Shown here piece by piece: positions 33,745-45,869 of a DNA stretch of 64,000 nt (its first letter is position 1; every line of letters begins with the position of its first letter). The DNA is from Aplectana chamaeleonis (Eukaryota > Nematoda > Chromadorea > Rhabditida > Cosmocercidae): contig JAPDOI010000703.1 of the NCBI GenBank assembly GCA_029168955.1, forward strand, positions 70,001 to 134,000, read 5' to 3'. The position numbers and the translations under genes were made by a program. The notes under the pieces are model-generated. The model was not told the origin of the DNA. It worked only from the letters and a program-made list of their open reading frames with translations, and made no database searches.

Positions 33745-34745
33745 GTCTCCGTCCTACGTCCTACCAGCTATGCCACTGCATCAGAATCCCCGCTGCGGTG
33801 TCTCAACCAGGACGCGACGGCTCCCAAACCCAGTCTGGCAGTACCTCAACCCTACCTTGACGGTGCCTGAATCTGGCTGATACTGTGCCCGATTCCGTTC
33901 GCGACGGTGCCTGAAAGCGGCTGTCCCACCTCGGTCCGGACAAGGGTGTAACCTTCGTTGAGGTTTGCGGTTAGGAACCACCCTCCCCGCGGACCGCGGC
34001 GAAAACCGCACCACCCCTCAGCCATGAGGGTCCCCTTTCTTCAGCGGTCAAAATTATGCTGGCCTCCAGAAAGGGACTCAAAGTCACCTTGCAGGGACGA
34101 AAGAATGCCGAATGTGGACTCGAGTGAGATGAGGCACCCTTTATACAGGCTGTGCATGCGATAAACACAGGACGTGATCATACGCTTTACCATGTTTTTT
34201 CATGTCTGCCACTGCAGCCGCGCGTGCGGTCAAGTGGTTTCTGAATGCAGTCCGACCGCTTTTCAAGCGGCTCCATCGCCTAAAATATTGTGCCTGCGGT
34301 CCAACAGCGGCGCGCTACCGCTGTGCAGTGGTTAGCCCTAATTTGAAAAGTTGCCTATGGTCAGGTTTCTCCATTGTCTGAGTGGCTGCCACCTATATGG
34401 TAAATATGATCTCGCATGTTTGGCTCTATTCTCGCAGCCCTCTCTGACTCATCAGCCTGCTGAGTAGTGTAGCGGTGGCGTCGCGGCGATATCGCGAAGA
34501 CAACCCAAAACTGTTGCGAGACCCACGCTTCGCTATAGCGGTACTGTTCATGATTGCTGTGCCGTTTCTGTAATGTTGCGGAGAAGAAGGAATCTTCCAA
34601 GATTACGGAGCCCTTGCTACAGTAGCGCGGCACGAGCCTGGATCGCTGCGCCGCTGCTACGTCGGCCCGGCACGGTCCCGGCTTGCGGTGCCGTCCCGCC
34701 GCGGTCAGGGCAAATTTTCTCAGAATTGGAACTTGCAGCTCCAAC
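33745..34745. other. GC-rich kilobase downstream of the 60-bp repeat, no gene recognised
   Basis: GACGGTGCCTGAA-like words recur at 33860 and 33905. CCACTGCAGCCGCG (34207) and the inverse near 34320 suggest a short MITE remnant. A TATAAAG box lies on the minus strand near 34140. No supported exon. Confidence 0.45.
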
Positions 34746-34750
34746 CCTTG

Positions 34751-35210
34751 AAGGCACAGTCCATCCTTAGAGGCAATTTTTGATATTTTGATCCGGTCGC
34801 CGTCTATAGCAACCCTGCCAAGCTCAAAATCTCAATTTGCTAAAATAAGCGAGAAAAGGCTAGGAAAAAGTCGGTCACGCCCCCTTGAAAGAAAAATTGG
34901 GTAACACCCACTGGCAGGTTTCCGACCTAAATAGGGAAGAGACGCGCGAATGATTTTGTTCAGAATCTATGTTCTTCCTTTTGCTTTCAGTCTGGCTTTA
35001 TATTGTGACCTGCTTCAGAATGATGGCTGCGAATAACGAGAAAATACAGGTTCGAGACAACTCGTCCGCGAACTTCTACTAGTTCAAATTCAACATTTTT
35101 GAGGAGCCATAACTCAGTTCGTAGTGTGTTCGAGCGATCCCGGAGACACCATTGTGATCAGCGTGAAATTTTCTCCAAGATAGGCAGAAAAACGAAAAAT
35201 CGATTCTAAG
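34751..35210. mobile_element. Degenerate AAGGCACA-type MITE
   Basis: The left end AAGGCACAGTCCATCCTTAG and the following bases match the end of the 3295-3776 element. Internal words (GAGACAACTCGTCCGCG, AGATAGGCAGAAAAACG) match other family members. The right TIR is decayed. Confidence 0.55.
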
Positions 35211-35626
35211 CTGAGTTTTCTGATCGCTTCTCAGACAGCTAGGTCAGCCATATTTTCGTATCCAGCAATTTCTGAGATCATATGGCTGGGAGCGCCTTTG
35301 GCTTTTTCCCAGCCAACTGCACTTTGTTTCTGCGTTTTGCAGGTTAAAATATCGACCTGCCTCAACTTAGCCAAGAGCATCTACAACGCAGTGATAAAGT
35401 GATTCACAATTTTTCCCTTTGCCTCTCACTTTCTTAAAGAAGTTAGTGCCCTTCTAAGCGCAAGACTTCATTCTCGCTATGCTTCTGGGCTTCGCGCGTT
35501 ATTTGCAGGGGTGAACAATTTGTCACCTCGCTTTACTAGTCAGCTATCCCTCGAAGGACATTTACCGCGGTTGCGTTGGGCCAGCATCGCCAAACTGTCA
35601 GGCTAACACTTGTCGCCCGCCAGTGA

Positions 35627-35778
35627 ATTACCGCGCCACCATGAGATGAAGTTCACAAGCTCCCTACGTTTGAGATGATTGCTAGCTAATGAAGTAATAA
35701 AGATTACCGCGTCACCATGAGGTAAAGTTCACAAGCTCCTTACGTTTGAGATAATTGCTAGCTAATGAAGTAATAAAG
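35627..35778. repeat. Two tandem 76-bp copies
   Basis: ATTACCGCG(C/T)CACCATGAG and the next 60 bases occur at 35627 and again at 35703, with few differences. Confidence 0.85.
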
Positions 35779-35889
35779 GAGAAATCAAAAGAAAAATTTA
35801 ACCGAGGAATGTAGTTCCGATGCGTAAGGACACGAAACCGCGATAAGGTGACGTTGGTTATCGGAAGCTTCTGAAATTTCATTTTAACC

Positions 35890-36240
35890 TATTTCTTTGT
35901 ATTTGTACTGAGTTGCAAAATGTTGAGCACACTCGAGTGGTGACTCCGCCTCAGTGTGTACTATACAATAGATACATTTAATAAAATTTCTCATTAGTCG
36001 CGCTATCGCATCCTACTGTCACTCGGACGTCAAGGGCAGGTCTGGAATAGCCTGTTGTGGTAACGTTTCATAGTGTGTTGAGATGGATGACAATGGATGT
36101 TCCTCGGAGTATCCGGCGTGATTAGTCAAGTGACTGCGGCAGTGTAGAGGGCAAGTTGTGGCAGCCTGTTAGGATGACCTTTCATAATGTTTAAACTGAG
36201 TGCCAATGTACGTTTTTCGGAGTTTCCAGCTAAGCTGTTT
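35890..36240. repeat. Dispersed about 280-bp repeat, copy near 36 kb
   Basis: Blocks such as TTTGTACTGAGTTGCAAAATG, AAGGGCAGGTCTGGAATAG and TCGGAGTATCCGGCGTGATT match the tandem units at 57.4-58.9 kb. Copies are strongly diverged. Confidence 0.55.
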
Positions 36241-36474
36241 AAGACGGAATTTCGCAATGTACTTTAGCTATAGCTTCCATAGCTTCATACTTAGGCTGAG
36301 ACAGCTCGTCTACACGAATTATGCCAACCTTAGCCCGACTGTGTCTTTTTCTCGCAGTGGTGGTCGGTTCATGGTGGTGGTCTATCTCGTCTTCAAAATC
36401 GGATGCACTGAACCTGTGAGTCAGTGCTCGCTACAAAGAGCAACTAATTTCCAGTTTTTGTAAATAATCAACAC

Positions 36475-36975
36475 GTACAATACCGCCGCTATCCAAGGAA
36501 AAAAATGGGCGAAATGAACAAAGTGGACAACCAAAGCATCTTTCGACCACAACTCGCCTCAAAGTGCTCCGTTTTCAATTCCGAAAAGACCAAAATGTCC
36601 ACCGTGCCACAATCTGTCTAACTATATGAGATAAAATCGGAAATTTTCTATGGAAACGCTCCTTAAGATGCAGTAAGTTATGAGTTTGGTAATGCTATCA
36701 CAAGATAACGAGCCCATTCGATCAAAAACAATCATACGCGATCTTTAGCATGATGAAAATTAAAATGTTATTCGCCTTAAAAATTCATGTTGCTCTCGAA
36801 TTTCGCGAAATATTCTTGCATGATTGACTAGATCGCGACATGCTGTACATTTCGGCGTTTTCGAAATCGAAAACGGAGCACTGTGACGCGAGTTGTGGCC
36901 GAAAGACGCTTTCGTTGCCCACTTTGCCCATTTCGCCCATTTTTTCCCTTGGATAGCGTAGCGGTGGTATTGTAC
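36475..36975. mobile_element. Long-TIR fold-back element, 501 bp
   Basis: GTACAATACCGCCGCTATCC at the left is mirrored by GGTGGTATTGTAC at the right. Inverted homology continues inward for over 120 bases (TGGGCGAAATG, CACAACTCGC, GTGCTCCGTTTTC). No coding. Confidence 0.8.
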
Positions 36976-36979
36976 TTAG

Positions 36980-37510
36980 TATGGCTGGATTCCTCCGCTT
37001 CGTGATAGAACATTGATGACTATTTGTGAAAATCGAAGCTGATTGTTTGAGGTAGTTCACCGAATCTCTTTATCCGCAACGTTTCTGGTCATGGACCCTC
37101 CGTCAAGCGACTGTGTTTCATAACACTACATCGAATCATTTTGAGCAGAGATGAGAAGATGATAACGATTTTCAGAAGCACGCGTGGGTGGTGATGGGAG
37201 GTTTATCGTTTCTTCTGCGACCAGCTTTTCACTTGATGAAAAGGGTTGGAGGATCGAAGGGGTGCTCAAAGGTCGATGTCATACTCCAATCACTTTGTGA
37301 TGTTAAAAATCTTTTTGACTCTCTCATCTCTTCCTGATATGACAGTTCAAACATTTTCATGATGCTCGTGGTCACAGCCAGCTAGCTGGCTTTGAGGTGA
37401 TTTGAGATCAGGTGTTACGAAAAGACGCCGCTTGGCGACGTTTGGGGAGATCATAGCGCCTTCATGTGTTCATCCAGAGGATCCCGTAAAGGTCTTGCGG
37501 AATTAAACTT
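36980..37510. other. No feature seen
   Basis: Mixed sequence before the CR1-like fragment. No exon, TIR or repeat could be supported. Confidence 0.5.
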
Positions 37511-37514
37511 CTTC

Positions 37515-38465
37515 GCATGCGTCGCATTCAACATTGTAGACCACGTCTAGATCCTAACATATTCTTCTTTCAGCGGCCTTTCAGCCTCATACATGCGATT
37601 GATACAATTGTGAATTGGTCTATTGAATGGAATCTTCCTCTCTCTAGCAGCAAGACAAAACTTCTGCACCTCGGTAGTACAAATCAAAGGCATTCTTATC
37701 ATATCGGTAATACTACGCTGAACAGAGTAGATCAACTGTGCGATCTCGGTTTCACAATTGACCCCTCCCTAAGCTTCCAAGAACACTGTGAAATCGTCGC
37801 AAGAAAGGCAGACAGGGCTGTTCACAACATTTTCAAATCTTTGACTACCAATTCGGTTGATCACTTGCTCTTCGTCTACAAGACCTACGTTCGACCCATA
37901 CTTGAGAATGGGACTACTGTTTTCAATCCATCATCTGCACGTAGCCAAACAAGACTTGAGGCTGTACAAAACAGCTTCACAAGAAAGTTGTGGATACGAA
38001 CACATGGCTCTGACTACACTACCAATCCCTCGGCATCAACTCGCAACAGTATTTAGACTTTCATCATTAAGATCGCGTAGAAGAAAATATGACCTGGTGA
38101 TAATCTACAAGTAATAACAGGTAAAATCAAACTTCCGATCAGTCAGTTCTACACTATTTCCACATCCAACACCAGAGGTGGTTCAACCAAAATTAGTTTT
38201 ACTATGGCAAGAAGCCGTTTACGTTTCTCGTTTTTCACACATAGGGCTGGTTCAGAATTCCTGAAGCTGTCTAAAAAACACGCATTGCCAGTGTCCTTAG
38301 GCCAGTTTAGAAGTTTTGTAGACAGGTACTTTAGAAACTAGCCCACTGGTTTCACATATTTCCGTCCTTCCTTATTTGTTGTTTTAAGGATTCTATTTCA
38401 ATGTTTGTGTTTTATGACTTCAAGCGTGAATTTTTGTTCGCGCATATATAAATAAATAAATAAAT
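37515..38465 (+). mobile_element. CR1-like LINE, 5'-truncated, frameshifted
   Basis: The palm-to-thumb part of a reverse transcriptase: NWSIEWNLPLSSSKTKLLHL, LGFTIDPSLSFQEH, YKTYVRPILENG and VQNSFTRKL. A shift near 37980 continues with LPIPRHQLATVFRLSSLRSR. After a stop, ISFTMARSRLRFSFFTHRAG and FRSFVDRYFRN close the protein. The tail is (AAAT)n at 38448-38465. The FADD box lies upstream of the truncation. This family differs from LINEs A-G. Confidence 0.8.
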
Positions 38466-38905
38466 ACATATGTCTTCGCACAGTTTTGACGACGCAAGGA
38501 GCTGATGAAGCGCTGGACACTACGGTATTCAAATCCTTGGCAAACGACTTTGTCTAGTAAGGGAGGACCGGAGTGGTGTCAGACAGAGGGTGACGATACA
38601 GTCGCGGGGTCTAGATGTTACTTCACTGGGTTTCTATTCAGAACAAGTGCAATCCGTCTCTCCTTCTTGCTCAGACATTCGTTGCTATGAGTTAGATACC
38701 AATAGCATATGTTCCGCCGGACACCTGCGGGAACATACCGTATTTGTTGTCGGATGATAACAGCGGACAGTTCGATACCAATAGGATATGTTCCGAGAAC
38801 ATATCCGTTTGGTTAGAGGAAAATAAGAGTTATAACATGCTATCAAGTTCCCTCAGGTTTCGAAAACTGTTCTATACCACGAAAACGTGCTTTTTCAACA
38901 CCAAA

Positions 38906-39018
38906 GCGTTGAAATACTCACCGCTATGTTTGCTACAATATCAACGGGTGATGGGGGCCCTAAGAGCAGCCATCACCCGTTGGCATTGTAGCAAACATAG
39001 CGGTGAGAGTTTCAACGC
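38906..39018. ncRNA. 113-nt near-perfect hairpin, miRNA-like or MITE
   Basis: The left arm starts GCGTTGAAATACTCACCGCT and contains ATGTTTGCTACAAT and ACGGGTGATGG. The right arm is its inverse (CCATCACCCGT, ATTGTAGCAAACAT, AGCGGTGAGAGTTTCAACGC). Arms are about 50 bases with a handful of mismatches around a 13-15 base loop. The fold is far better than neighbouring sequence, but no target or expression can be shown. A tiny MITE is the simplest alternative. Confidence 0.4.
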
Positions 39019-39019
39019 C

Positions 39020-39770
39020 TGTAAGAAATCCAGGTTTTTTGACTTTTACAAAATTCGTGGTAGATATGTCAACCTAGGCTAGGTGACCCCATCTGAAAGT
39101 TTGTGGAGCTATGAGCCACTGCTCAAACAGAAAATGGTCTGTAAGTAAAGAGTTATGGTATTTACAGCATGAGCAGGATATCGACGTTTCCACGGCTTGT
39201 GGGTGGTCGTCTCGCAGCAACGCGGCGGGGGCATCGCTTTGGCGACATTCATGGCGCTGCTGGAACCGATCAGCACCGCCCCCACGTAGTGAAGAGAGCG
39301 CGGACAAAGGCTGAAAAATTGGACGACGGGCACATTTTCGTGAATTGGTACCACAGTGAAATAAGTGAGACAAATTCTGCGGTTCCCGCACGTTTTCTAA
39401 GATAACCTGTGGCCTGCGCTACGACTTAGCGGAGAACCTTGAAACTAAAGTTCTGCTCGGACCCCACCATTGCGATTGAAGCCTGAAAATGGCGATTCGG
39501 AAACGAATTCCGGACCAAAACGAAAATTTGAAATTTTGGTCACAACGATGATGGAATCGTAGCTCCGCTGGTGTCCTACACAGCGGCTCGCTTGACCCTG
39601 CAGCAGTCGCTTCGGGTATTTTTTAACGAATGCGACACGTCGAGAAACAGCCGAATGCAGCTGTGATTATCTGCTATTTGCGTCTTCTATAACCTACTCC
39701 AGAACTCGAGGTGAGGTCGTGCTACGCAGTGCTACAAATAATCATTTAAAAGGTTTTCTTAGGCGAGAAA
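39020..39770. other. No feature seen
   Basis: Overlapping frames of 60-105 aa on both strands without recognisable domains. Confidence 0.5.
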
Positions 39771-39774
39771 ATAG

Positions 39775-40325
39775 TGGCATCCGCTTACACAAAGTCGAAC
39801 TTTATTCCTAGCGCTTTCCAAACTCGAAACGCGGCCACACTTTTCAAGCTTTTCACCATCCACAAGAGGCCGCTGCTCGAATATAGTACTCCAATTTGGT
39901 CTCCTTCAAAACAATTCTGTATTGAGAAAGTTGGAGGGGTTCAAAGGAGGTTTTAAAAAAAGGTATTTGCTTGAAACGGGTTGTTTGAAGTCAGTTATTA
40001 AGAGCGCCTGTCCCAATTAGGCGCTATCTCGCTGCAATTTATGAGAGTGATTTATGATCAGAACCTTTTGTTCAAAATTTTAATGAATTACCTTGACATT
40101 GACAGAGACGATGTTTTTGCTTTTTCTGCATTCAACCGGAAAACTAGAGATCATTCATTTCGTATTTTTACAGGTTCCGTGCACTCCAATCTGTTCCTAG
40201 AGTCGTTTTTGGTCCGAGCTTCCAGCACTTGGAATGAGTTGCCGTTATCTATGATTCTGCCGTCGACGCCAGGAAGTTTCAGCGGCAAAATAGAAGAAAA
40301 AATGAGGCAGAAAGAATTTTTCTAG
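39775..40325 (+). mobile_element. CR1-like LINE remnant, C-terminal part
   Basis: KRPLLEYSTPIWSPS and VGGVQRRF, then stops, then LLFKILMNYLDIDRDDVF, RDHSFRIFTGS and ASSTWNELPLSMI. This is the order seen at the end of CR1-type reverse transcriptases. Three in-frame stops and no tail. Confidence 0.7.
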
Positions 40326-40622
40326 CCACCATTCCCGTTTTAGTCTACTCATAATCATTCTCATCATCCACTGATCTTGCAATAACTCTCCCTCGACACA
40401 TTTTACCGGAAACCCATTCACTTCACTTCGTTTTTTTCTGTTATTTTTTGTTCGTTGCTACGAGCTCGGATGGTTGTCGCATTTCCATTTGCCCCGATAT
40501 GACCTAAATAGCATTGAAGCCCCGATATGACCTAAAAAGCTGAATATTGAGCTGAAGTGTAACTCTGAAAGTTTTGATCTAGGGCTCCAACACAGGCGGA
40601 CTCTCTCACTGCCGCTTGTCTT

Positions 40623-42155
40623 CTGGGGCCGAATTCATCAACGAAATTTAGCGCTGGTAGGCTGGGTAAAAGTAGCTTTCTACCGAAATTCGCGCGAATG
40701 ACGCGATTAACGAAACTTGCTACCCACTGTAGTAGCCTACCGAGCCTACCCTGCGCGAATCTCGGGTAGGGTCCTTCCAGCGGCGTCCTACCCAGCGAGA
40801 TTTCGCGCTCTGATGTTGAATTTGCGCGCTCGTCCTTTGAACAGCTGTTTTTAAGCCCATTGTGTTACGAATTTCCGGCAATATTTATATTTATTTGATC
40901 AAGATGTTGTGTTTTCATCGTCAATTTCCGCCACCCTCTTCTCAATACTCGTTATTTATCGTCAAGGCTTGATTACTTTTGAATTATTCGGTTGGAGAAA
41001 AAATAATTGTGGGTTTTGATAAATATTTTTTTTGAACGGTTAATTATTTTGTGGATTGTGATGCTTCCCTATCTGATACTTCTTGTATTCTCTCATGAAA
41101 CTCTTTCTACTCTGAATTAAAATTTTATGTGTGTTCTAACTATAAGTAGAGAATATTCTTGCTGCCTTCAGTTTCTCTTCCACGCAATGACTTTGAGACA
41201 TCAAACTTAGTTGAAACTACACGGAATCTCTTAATCCTCATAATTTCTTTTGCTTTTCTTTTACCGGTACGGTAAGATAGATGAAGAAATGCGCTTTTGA
41301 ATGCCTTATTAATTTTTGCAAAAAGAGCTCGTTTCGGCGAAAAACTATGATTCAATAAAAACCGCAATCATATTTGCACGAAACTATTTAATATGTATCT
41401 ATGATCTCCCTTTTGTGCGAGAATTGGGTTCTCACAGCTTCTAATTTTCAGGCAAAACACTTTTAGTTTACCCAAACGACGAGAGCGGCGAAGGATTGAA
41501 GATGATGAGATAAGGAAAAAATACAGATTGAAAACATCATTGAAAGAGAACAGACGTGATCCACTCCCGGGTTTTTCGTAGTCTTTGTGTTACGGCTGAT
41601 TTTTCTGTTTCTAGTTATTGACATTTTCTACGTAAAAATATCGTCTTGGGTACTTTTATGGGATGCCGCACCCAGCTACATATGAGACGAGAAATCATTT
41701 AAGCGTCCCAAAAAAAATTTCCGATTAACGTACACATCATCCTCATTCTCAATATTCAAACTACATATGATACAGATTAAAGAACATATTAATAAAATCT
41801 ACTTGAAAAACCGAAAACCGTAGCCGCATTTCCCATACCGCTAAATTCTTCATGTGATTCGAACATGGATTCACTTTATTCGTGGTTTTTTGCTTTTTTT
41901 GCTTTAGGTTTTGTGAGTTTCCAAAAGGTTAAGCTTTCGTAAAGCGATTGCGAGAAATGTGCAATAGCCGTCGTTTGTAAAACACGGCAGCGTATCCACA
42001 CATAACGCTTTCAGGCGTAACTGCTTGGTAGCATTACCCACGGCAGCATTGCGCTCGTGAATCACAATGCGATGGTTAGGGTAGCAATCTACCGTGGGTA
42101 GCGCTACGACTGGATAGCGCTACCAGCGCTGCCGCGTTGATGAATCCGGCCCCTG
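40623..42155. mobile_element. Non-autonomous hAT element, 1533 bp
   Basis: Ends read CTGGGGCCGAATTCATC and, inverted from the right, CAGGGGCCGGATTCATC. Eight-base repeats CTTGTCTT (40615-40622) and CTTGTCTC (42156-42163) flank it. Subterminal regions are full of GGTAG/CTACC words (GCGCTGGTAG, GTAGCCTACC, GGGTAGCGCTAC), as in hAT elements. A 75-codon frame at 41140-41367 shows no transposase motif. Confidence 0.8.
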
Positions 42156-42163
42156 CTTGTCTC

Positions 42164-44055
42164 CTTGCTGGGCTACCGCCTGGTAGGTAGTAGAATGTCA
42201 AGGCGGTCAGTAGGCTTGTGGTATTTGTAAAACACATTTGTCCGACATCTGGAGCCGCATACGTTAACATTACCTTCTCAGACAAGACTTCTGTGCGCAG
42301 CACAATGTTCCCGTATCAAATCGGCATCAATCACTATTGATCCTATTGCTCTTCTTGAAGGCCCTTCACACTTTTTTATTTGTTGTTCACCTTGGTTTCA
42401 AAAACTGTAATTGGCCACAATAAATCAAACGTGGTGGCGTTTGGTTTGCAGTAATCGGTTTTCGTATCCTATTGTTTGGCGGTTGATAACTACCATGCTT
42501 TTTGGTATCGAACTCATAACAGCGAATGTCTGAGTATAGGATATCATGGTTCCTTGCCGTTAGGACCAAAGTCTTAATCGCAACGCTCTCCGTGAAAAGA
42601 GGGTGACAGCTACGCGAATGTAGCAGTATGTTTATTTACTCAGGTTTCGAGTACCATGCAGTTTGATAGAACATGACGCAGCGTTCATTGTTCTTCTAAC
42701 ACGTAGCATTTCTCGAGGGCGCAAGCCGTCGAGAAATTAAATCGAATTTTCTTCTTGGCCATCTGTCGCCGGCTCTCCTAGTTGAAAGCTGTTGTGCATT
42801 TCAGATTGTTAGATGGCTGCGGTTTCTGATGCCATCTTCTCTAGAGGTCGCTTGAGCTTCTAGGGTTTACTGTGGATCTGCTGTCGTTTGTAAATCAGCA
42901 GAAAACTGGTAATCAGAGCAAGGATTTAGCACCGGCGCCTCACGTCCCGCTCTCTGGCATCCTCTACGCCGAATAGGATAACAACCAGCGGTAGGCAGTA
43001 TAATTTTAAATGGCGCTGGGCTTCATAAATCGTGTCACTGTTCACTATTTCACGAATGCTGTTACAAATTAACAACAGTTTCTCGTAGACCAAATTATTA
43101 TGTTTTTTTTTTCGGTGCTGCTTCGATGGTGTTGCTTTTTCGTGCACCCATCTGTCCGCTCGCACCAACGGGTTCATGTCTATTTTTCTGATCATCTCAC
43201 TTCAGGACCAAGCGCGTTGAAAATTAATCGTTCACATCAGATAACTTTATTTATCAACAAATCCGCATTACATGCGGATAAGAAACAGTTCGGTAACGTG
43301 ATTGATGGCAAGAAGTGACAAGTTTGCTGCCTGAGATTGCGGCGATCTAGAGTTAGGGTAAATTAGGGTAGCAAACACTCAGGCCGAAGTTGTTGTAATA
43401 ACGACACTTATAGACTTGTTAAAAATGTTACTATACACTATTATTAATGAGCGATTGATATTATTCAACTCCCACCATTCATCACTGCACCGGGGCGGCG
43501 TCTGAGTGTGAACTTTACAGCTTCAATCCCAGGATGGCAGGATGCCGCAACGCTGTTTGGCGGGAGAGAAATTGCAGAAAATGCAGGAAAACTAAGGGAT
43601 GATGGCTATTGATCGAATGATTTCGCCTTCGATTGCTGAGCGCGGCTTCCTACTTGACAGAGAGTAACGAAACATATGTATGGGCAGTGACTTCGAATAC
43701 TTCAACGTCACTGCAATTGTGGAGCGGTGTAAAGCTGGCCCAGACTGTGCCACGCTCACAAGCTCTAAATAAGTGTGTTGACTCATTCCTGCGCAAAATT
43801 ATACCGAACGTAACACTTAACAGGCGCCCCTTGGCTCCTATGCGCAGCCGACCGCGCGCTTCACGGCCATTCAGTTCAGTTTGTATTCAACCGGAATTCC
43901 CAACATGAGAGAACCCGAATACTAACGATACGAGTTACATTAAAAGGAATCTTGATTCCAAAAGAAACGGCGAATTATGTTTATGGCGTGGGTGCGCAGT
44001 TTGGACATACGGTTTCTAGATGTTGAATAAAGTGAAGCGCAGTGGTTTTGATACT
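42164..44055. other. 1.9 kb with no recognisable feature
   Basis: No exon series, tandem repeat or TIR pair could be supported. Open frames are short and overlap on both strands. Confidence 0.5.
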
Positions 44056-44060
44056 GATTA

Positions 44061-44992
44061 GGGAACCTCGCTAGTCAGGTATGAGCTTTTGAGAGACTGT
44101 GAATGTTTTTTGGTCAACTCGGATACGCTTTCTTCGAATCTGAACTCGGATTTTGCTACGCACATCTCTGAACGAAGTTATAAGCGTTTTTGAAGGTTCG
44201 TGGAAAGGTAAGGGTACCCATCAGCCAATTTTTAGGGTGTTTGGAAGAACACTTTCAGAATCGGCTCAAAACATTCAACTGGGGTTATTCAGGGCGCTGA
44301 ACGCGAATCTGGGGTCTGTTTGTCGACAGGCTTATGACTTTTGGTTACTGTAGGTTACGGTAGGCATAATGCCTTTTAACTGGCGTTGCTTACCTTGAAA
44401 TTTCGAAAATCGAAAAATGGACATCAAAATCGTGTTCGGCGTCCCAAATAACACGCACAGTGAAATTTTGAGTCAAATCTGTGACTTTGACCAAGCTACC
44501 GTATACCCACCGTAACCTACCGTAATCCATCAGAAATCGATAAGCGGATTGCAGATTCTTGCTCAGCACTGCAAATAACTCCCAGAGTAAAAATTTGAGC
44601 CATATCTATCGTAGCTCTCCGGCAATCGGCTAAGGTCGCGATTTGCCATCAAATTTACCCCCCGATGGGAAGCTTTGAACGAATCATGTCGAAAAGCTTG
44701 GAAAATCGTCAAATAAACCATAGATTCATGGTCAGCGCCCCAAATAACCCACCTGGAAGGATTTTGAGTGAAATCTGCAACATTTTTTTAACGCTCCAAC
44801 CGAAAATACGCACAAGTCCAAAACGCTATCAGTCCGTACAAAGTTTGGAAAATGTGCCTTCACTCAAAATTTGCTAAGTGGGGTAGTTTTGAGGGCTGAA
44901 CACAAGAGTTCAGATTCGAAGAGAGCGTGTCCGTTTTGACCAAGAAACATTCACAGTCTCTCAAAAGCTCATACCTGACTAGCGAGGTTCCC
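44061..44992. mobile_element. Long-TIR TA element, uninterrupted copy
   Basis: GGGAACCTCGCTAGTCAGGT at the left and its exact inverse at the right begin a TIR of about 90 bases that also contains CTTTTGAGAGACTGTGAATG. TA flanks both sides (44059-44060, 44993-44994). Body homologous to 31333-32090. No transposase; Tc1/mariner-type by target site only. Confidence 0.85.
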
Positions 44993-45199
44993 TAGTGAGG
45001 CTATGAGGCAGATGATAAAACTCCTCAGATGAACGAGTGGCCCCTCTATGATGAAGCGAGCGCAAAGCCAGGTCATTACCACTCAAACGGCACACCTGCG
45101 TAGTACGCGCATGATATGCGAGCACTGTGGAGTAGTGCAGTTTTCAAACCACCAGCTGTCCAAAAGTCGGTGCCAAAATATCAGGCCGATGCAAAAATT

Positions 45200-45865
45200 T
45201 TTTTCACGTTTTTGAATGAAAAACATTTATTCGGAAAACAAACAAGGCTCATTCAACAAAATGATTTTCGTTGCATTCAGGGATCCCTCGCCACCGATTG
45301 GGCAGATCATGAACTCCCGACGCGTAGAATTCTGGCTGTTTCGAGTCAAAGTATTCTTTTAGGGCCATTTTGACTTTGTTATCGTTAGCGAACTGTTGTC
45401 CATCCAGCAAGTGCTGTATCAAGCGGAACAGATGGTATTCGGAAGATCTGGGCTTTATGGAGGTTGAGTAAGAACTTCCCAGTCCAGATCCAGCAATTTC
45501 TGTTCGCCTTCTTTTCTACAATGCTCGTCCACACACGTATCTTGGATAACCCGACAGAAACTGCTGGAACTGGTCTGGGAAGGTCATTCTCACCTTCCAT
45601 ATAGCCCAGATCTTGCCCCTTCCGACTACCATCTGTTCCGGTCAATGCAGCATTTCCTGGACGGAAAACAGTTCACAAACGATGACGAAGTCAAAACGAC
45701 ATCAGAAGAATACTTCGACTCGAAACACCCAGAGTTCTGCGGTCCGGGAATTCATGATGTGCCCAATCGGTGGGGAAGGATCTTTGAATGCAATGGAAAT
45801 TACTGGATTGGGTGAGCCTTGTTTGTTTTTGAAATAAATGTTTTTTATTCAAAGTCATGAAAAGT
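45200..45865. mobile_element. Head-to-head pair of mariner transposase remnants
   Basis: The plus half (about 45512-45830) reads NARPH, LPYSPDLAPSDYHLFRSMQ, FLDGKQFTNDDEV and NRWGRIFECNGNYW, the C-terminal part of a mariner D,D34D transposase. The aspartate before NARPH is replaced by tyrosine, while the SPD aspartate is present. The minus half (about 45505 down to 45215) reads LDWEVLTQPP, LLDGQQFANDN and GVHDLPNRWRGI, the same region of a sister copy. Both outer ends share ACATTTATTC and CCTTGTTTGT words. Arms are roughly 300 bases. Confidence 0.8.
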
Positions 45866-45869
45866 CCGG

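Noticed and set aside
41140..41367. 75-codon frame inside the hAT element as a transposase remnant
   Set aside because: No hAT dimerisation or zinc-finger motif is visible; composition looks random.
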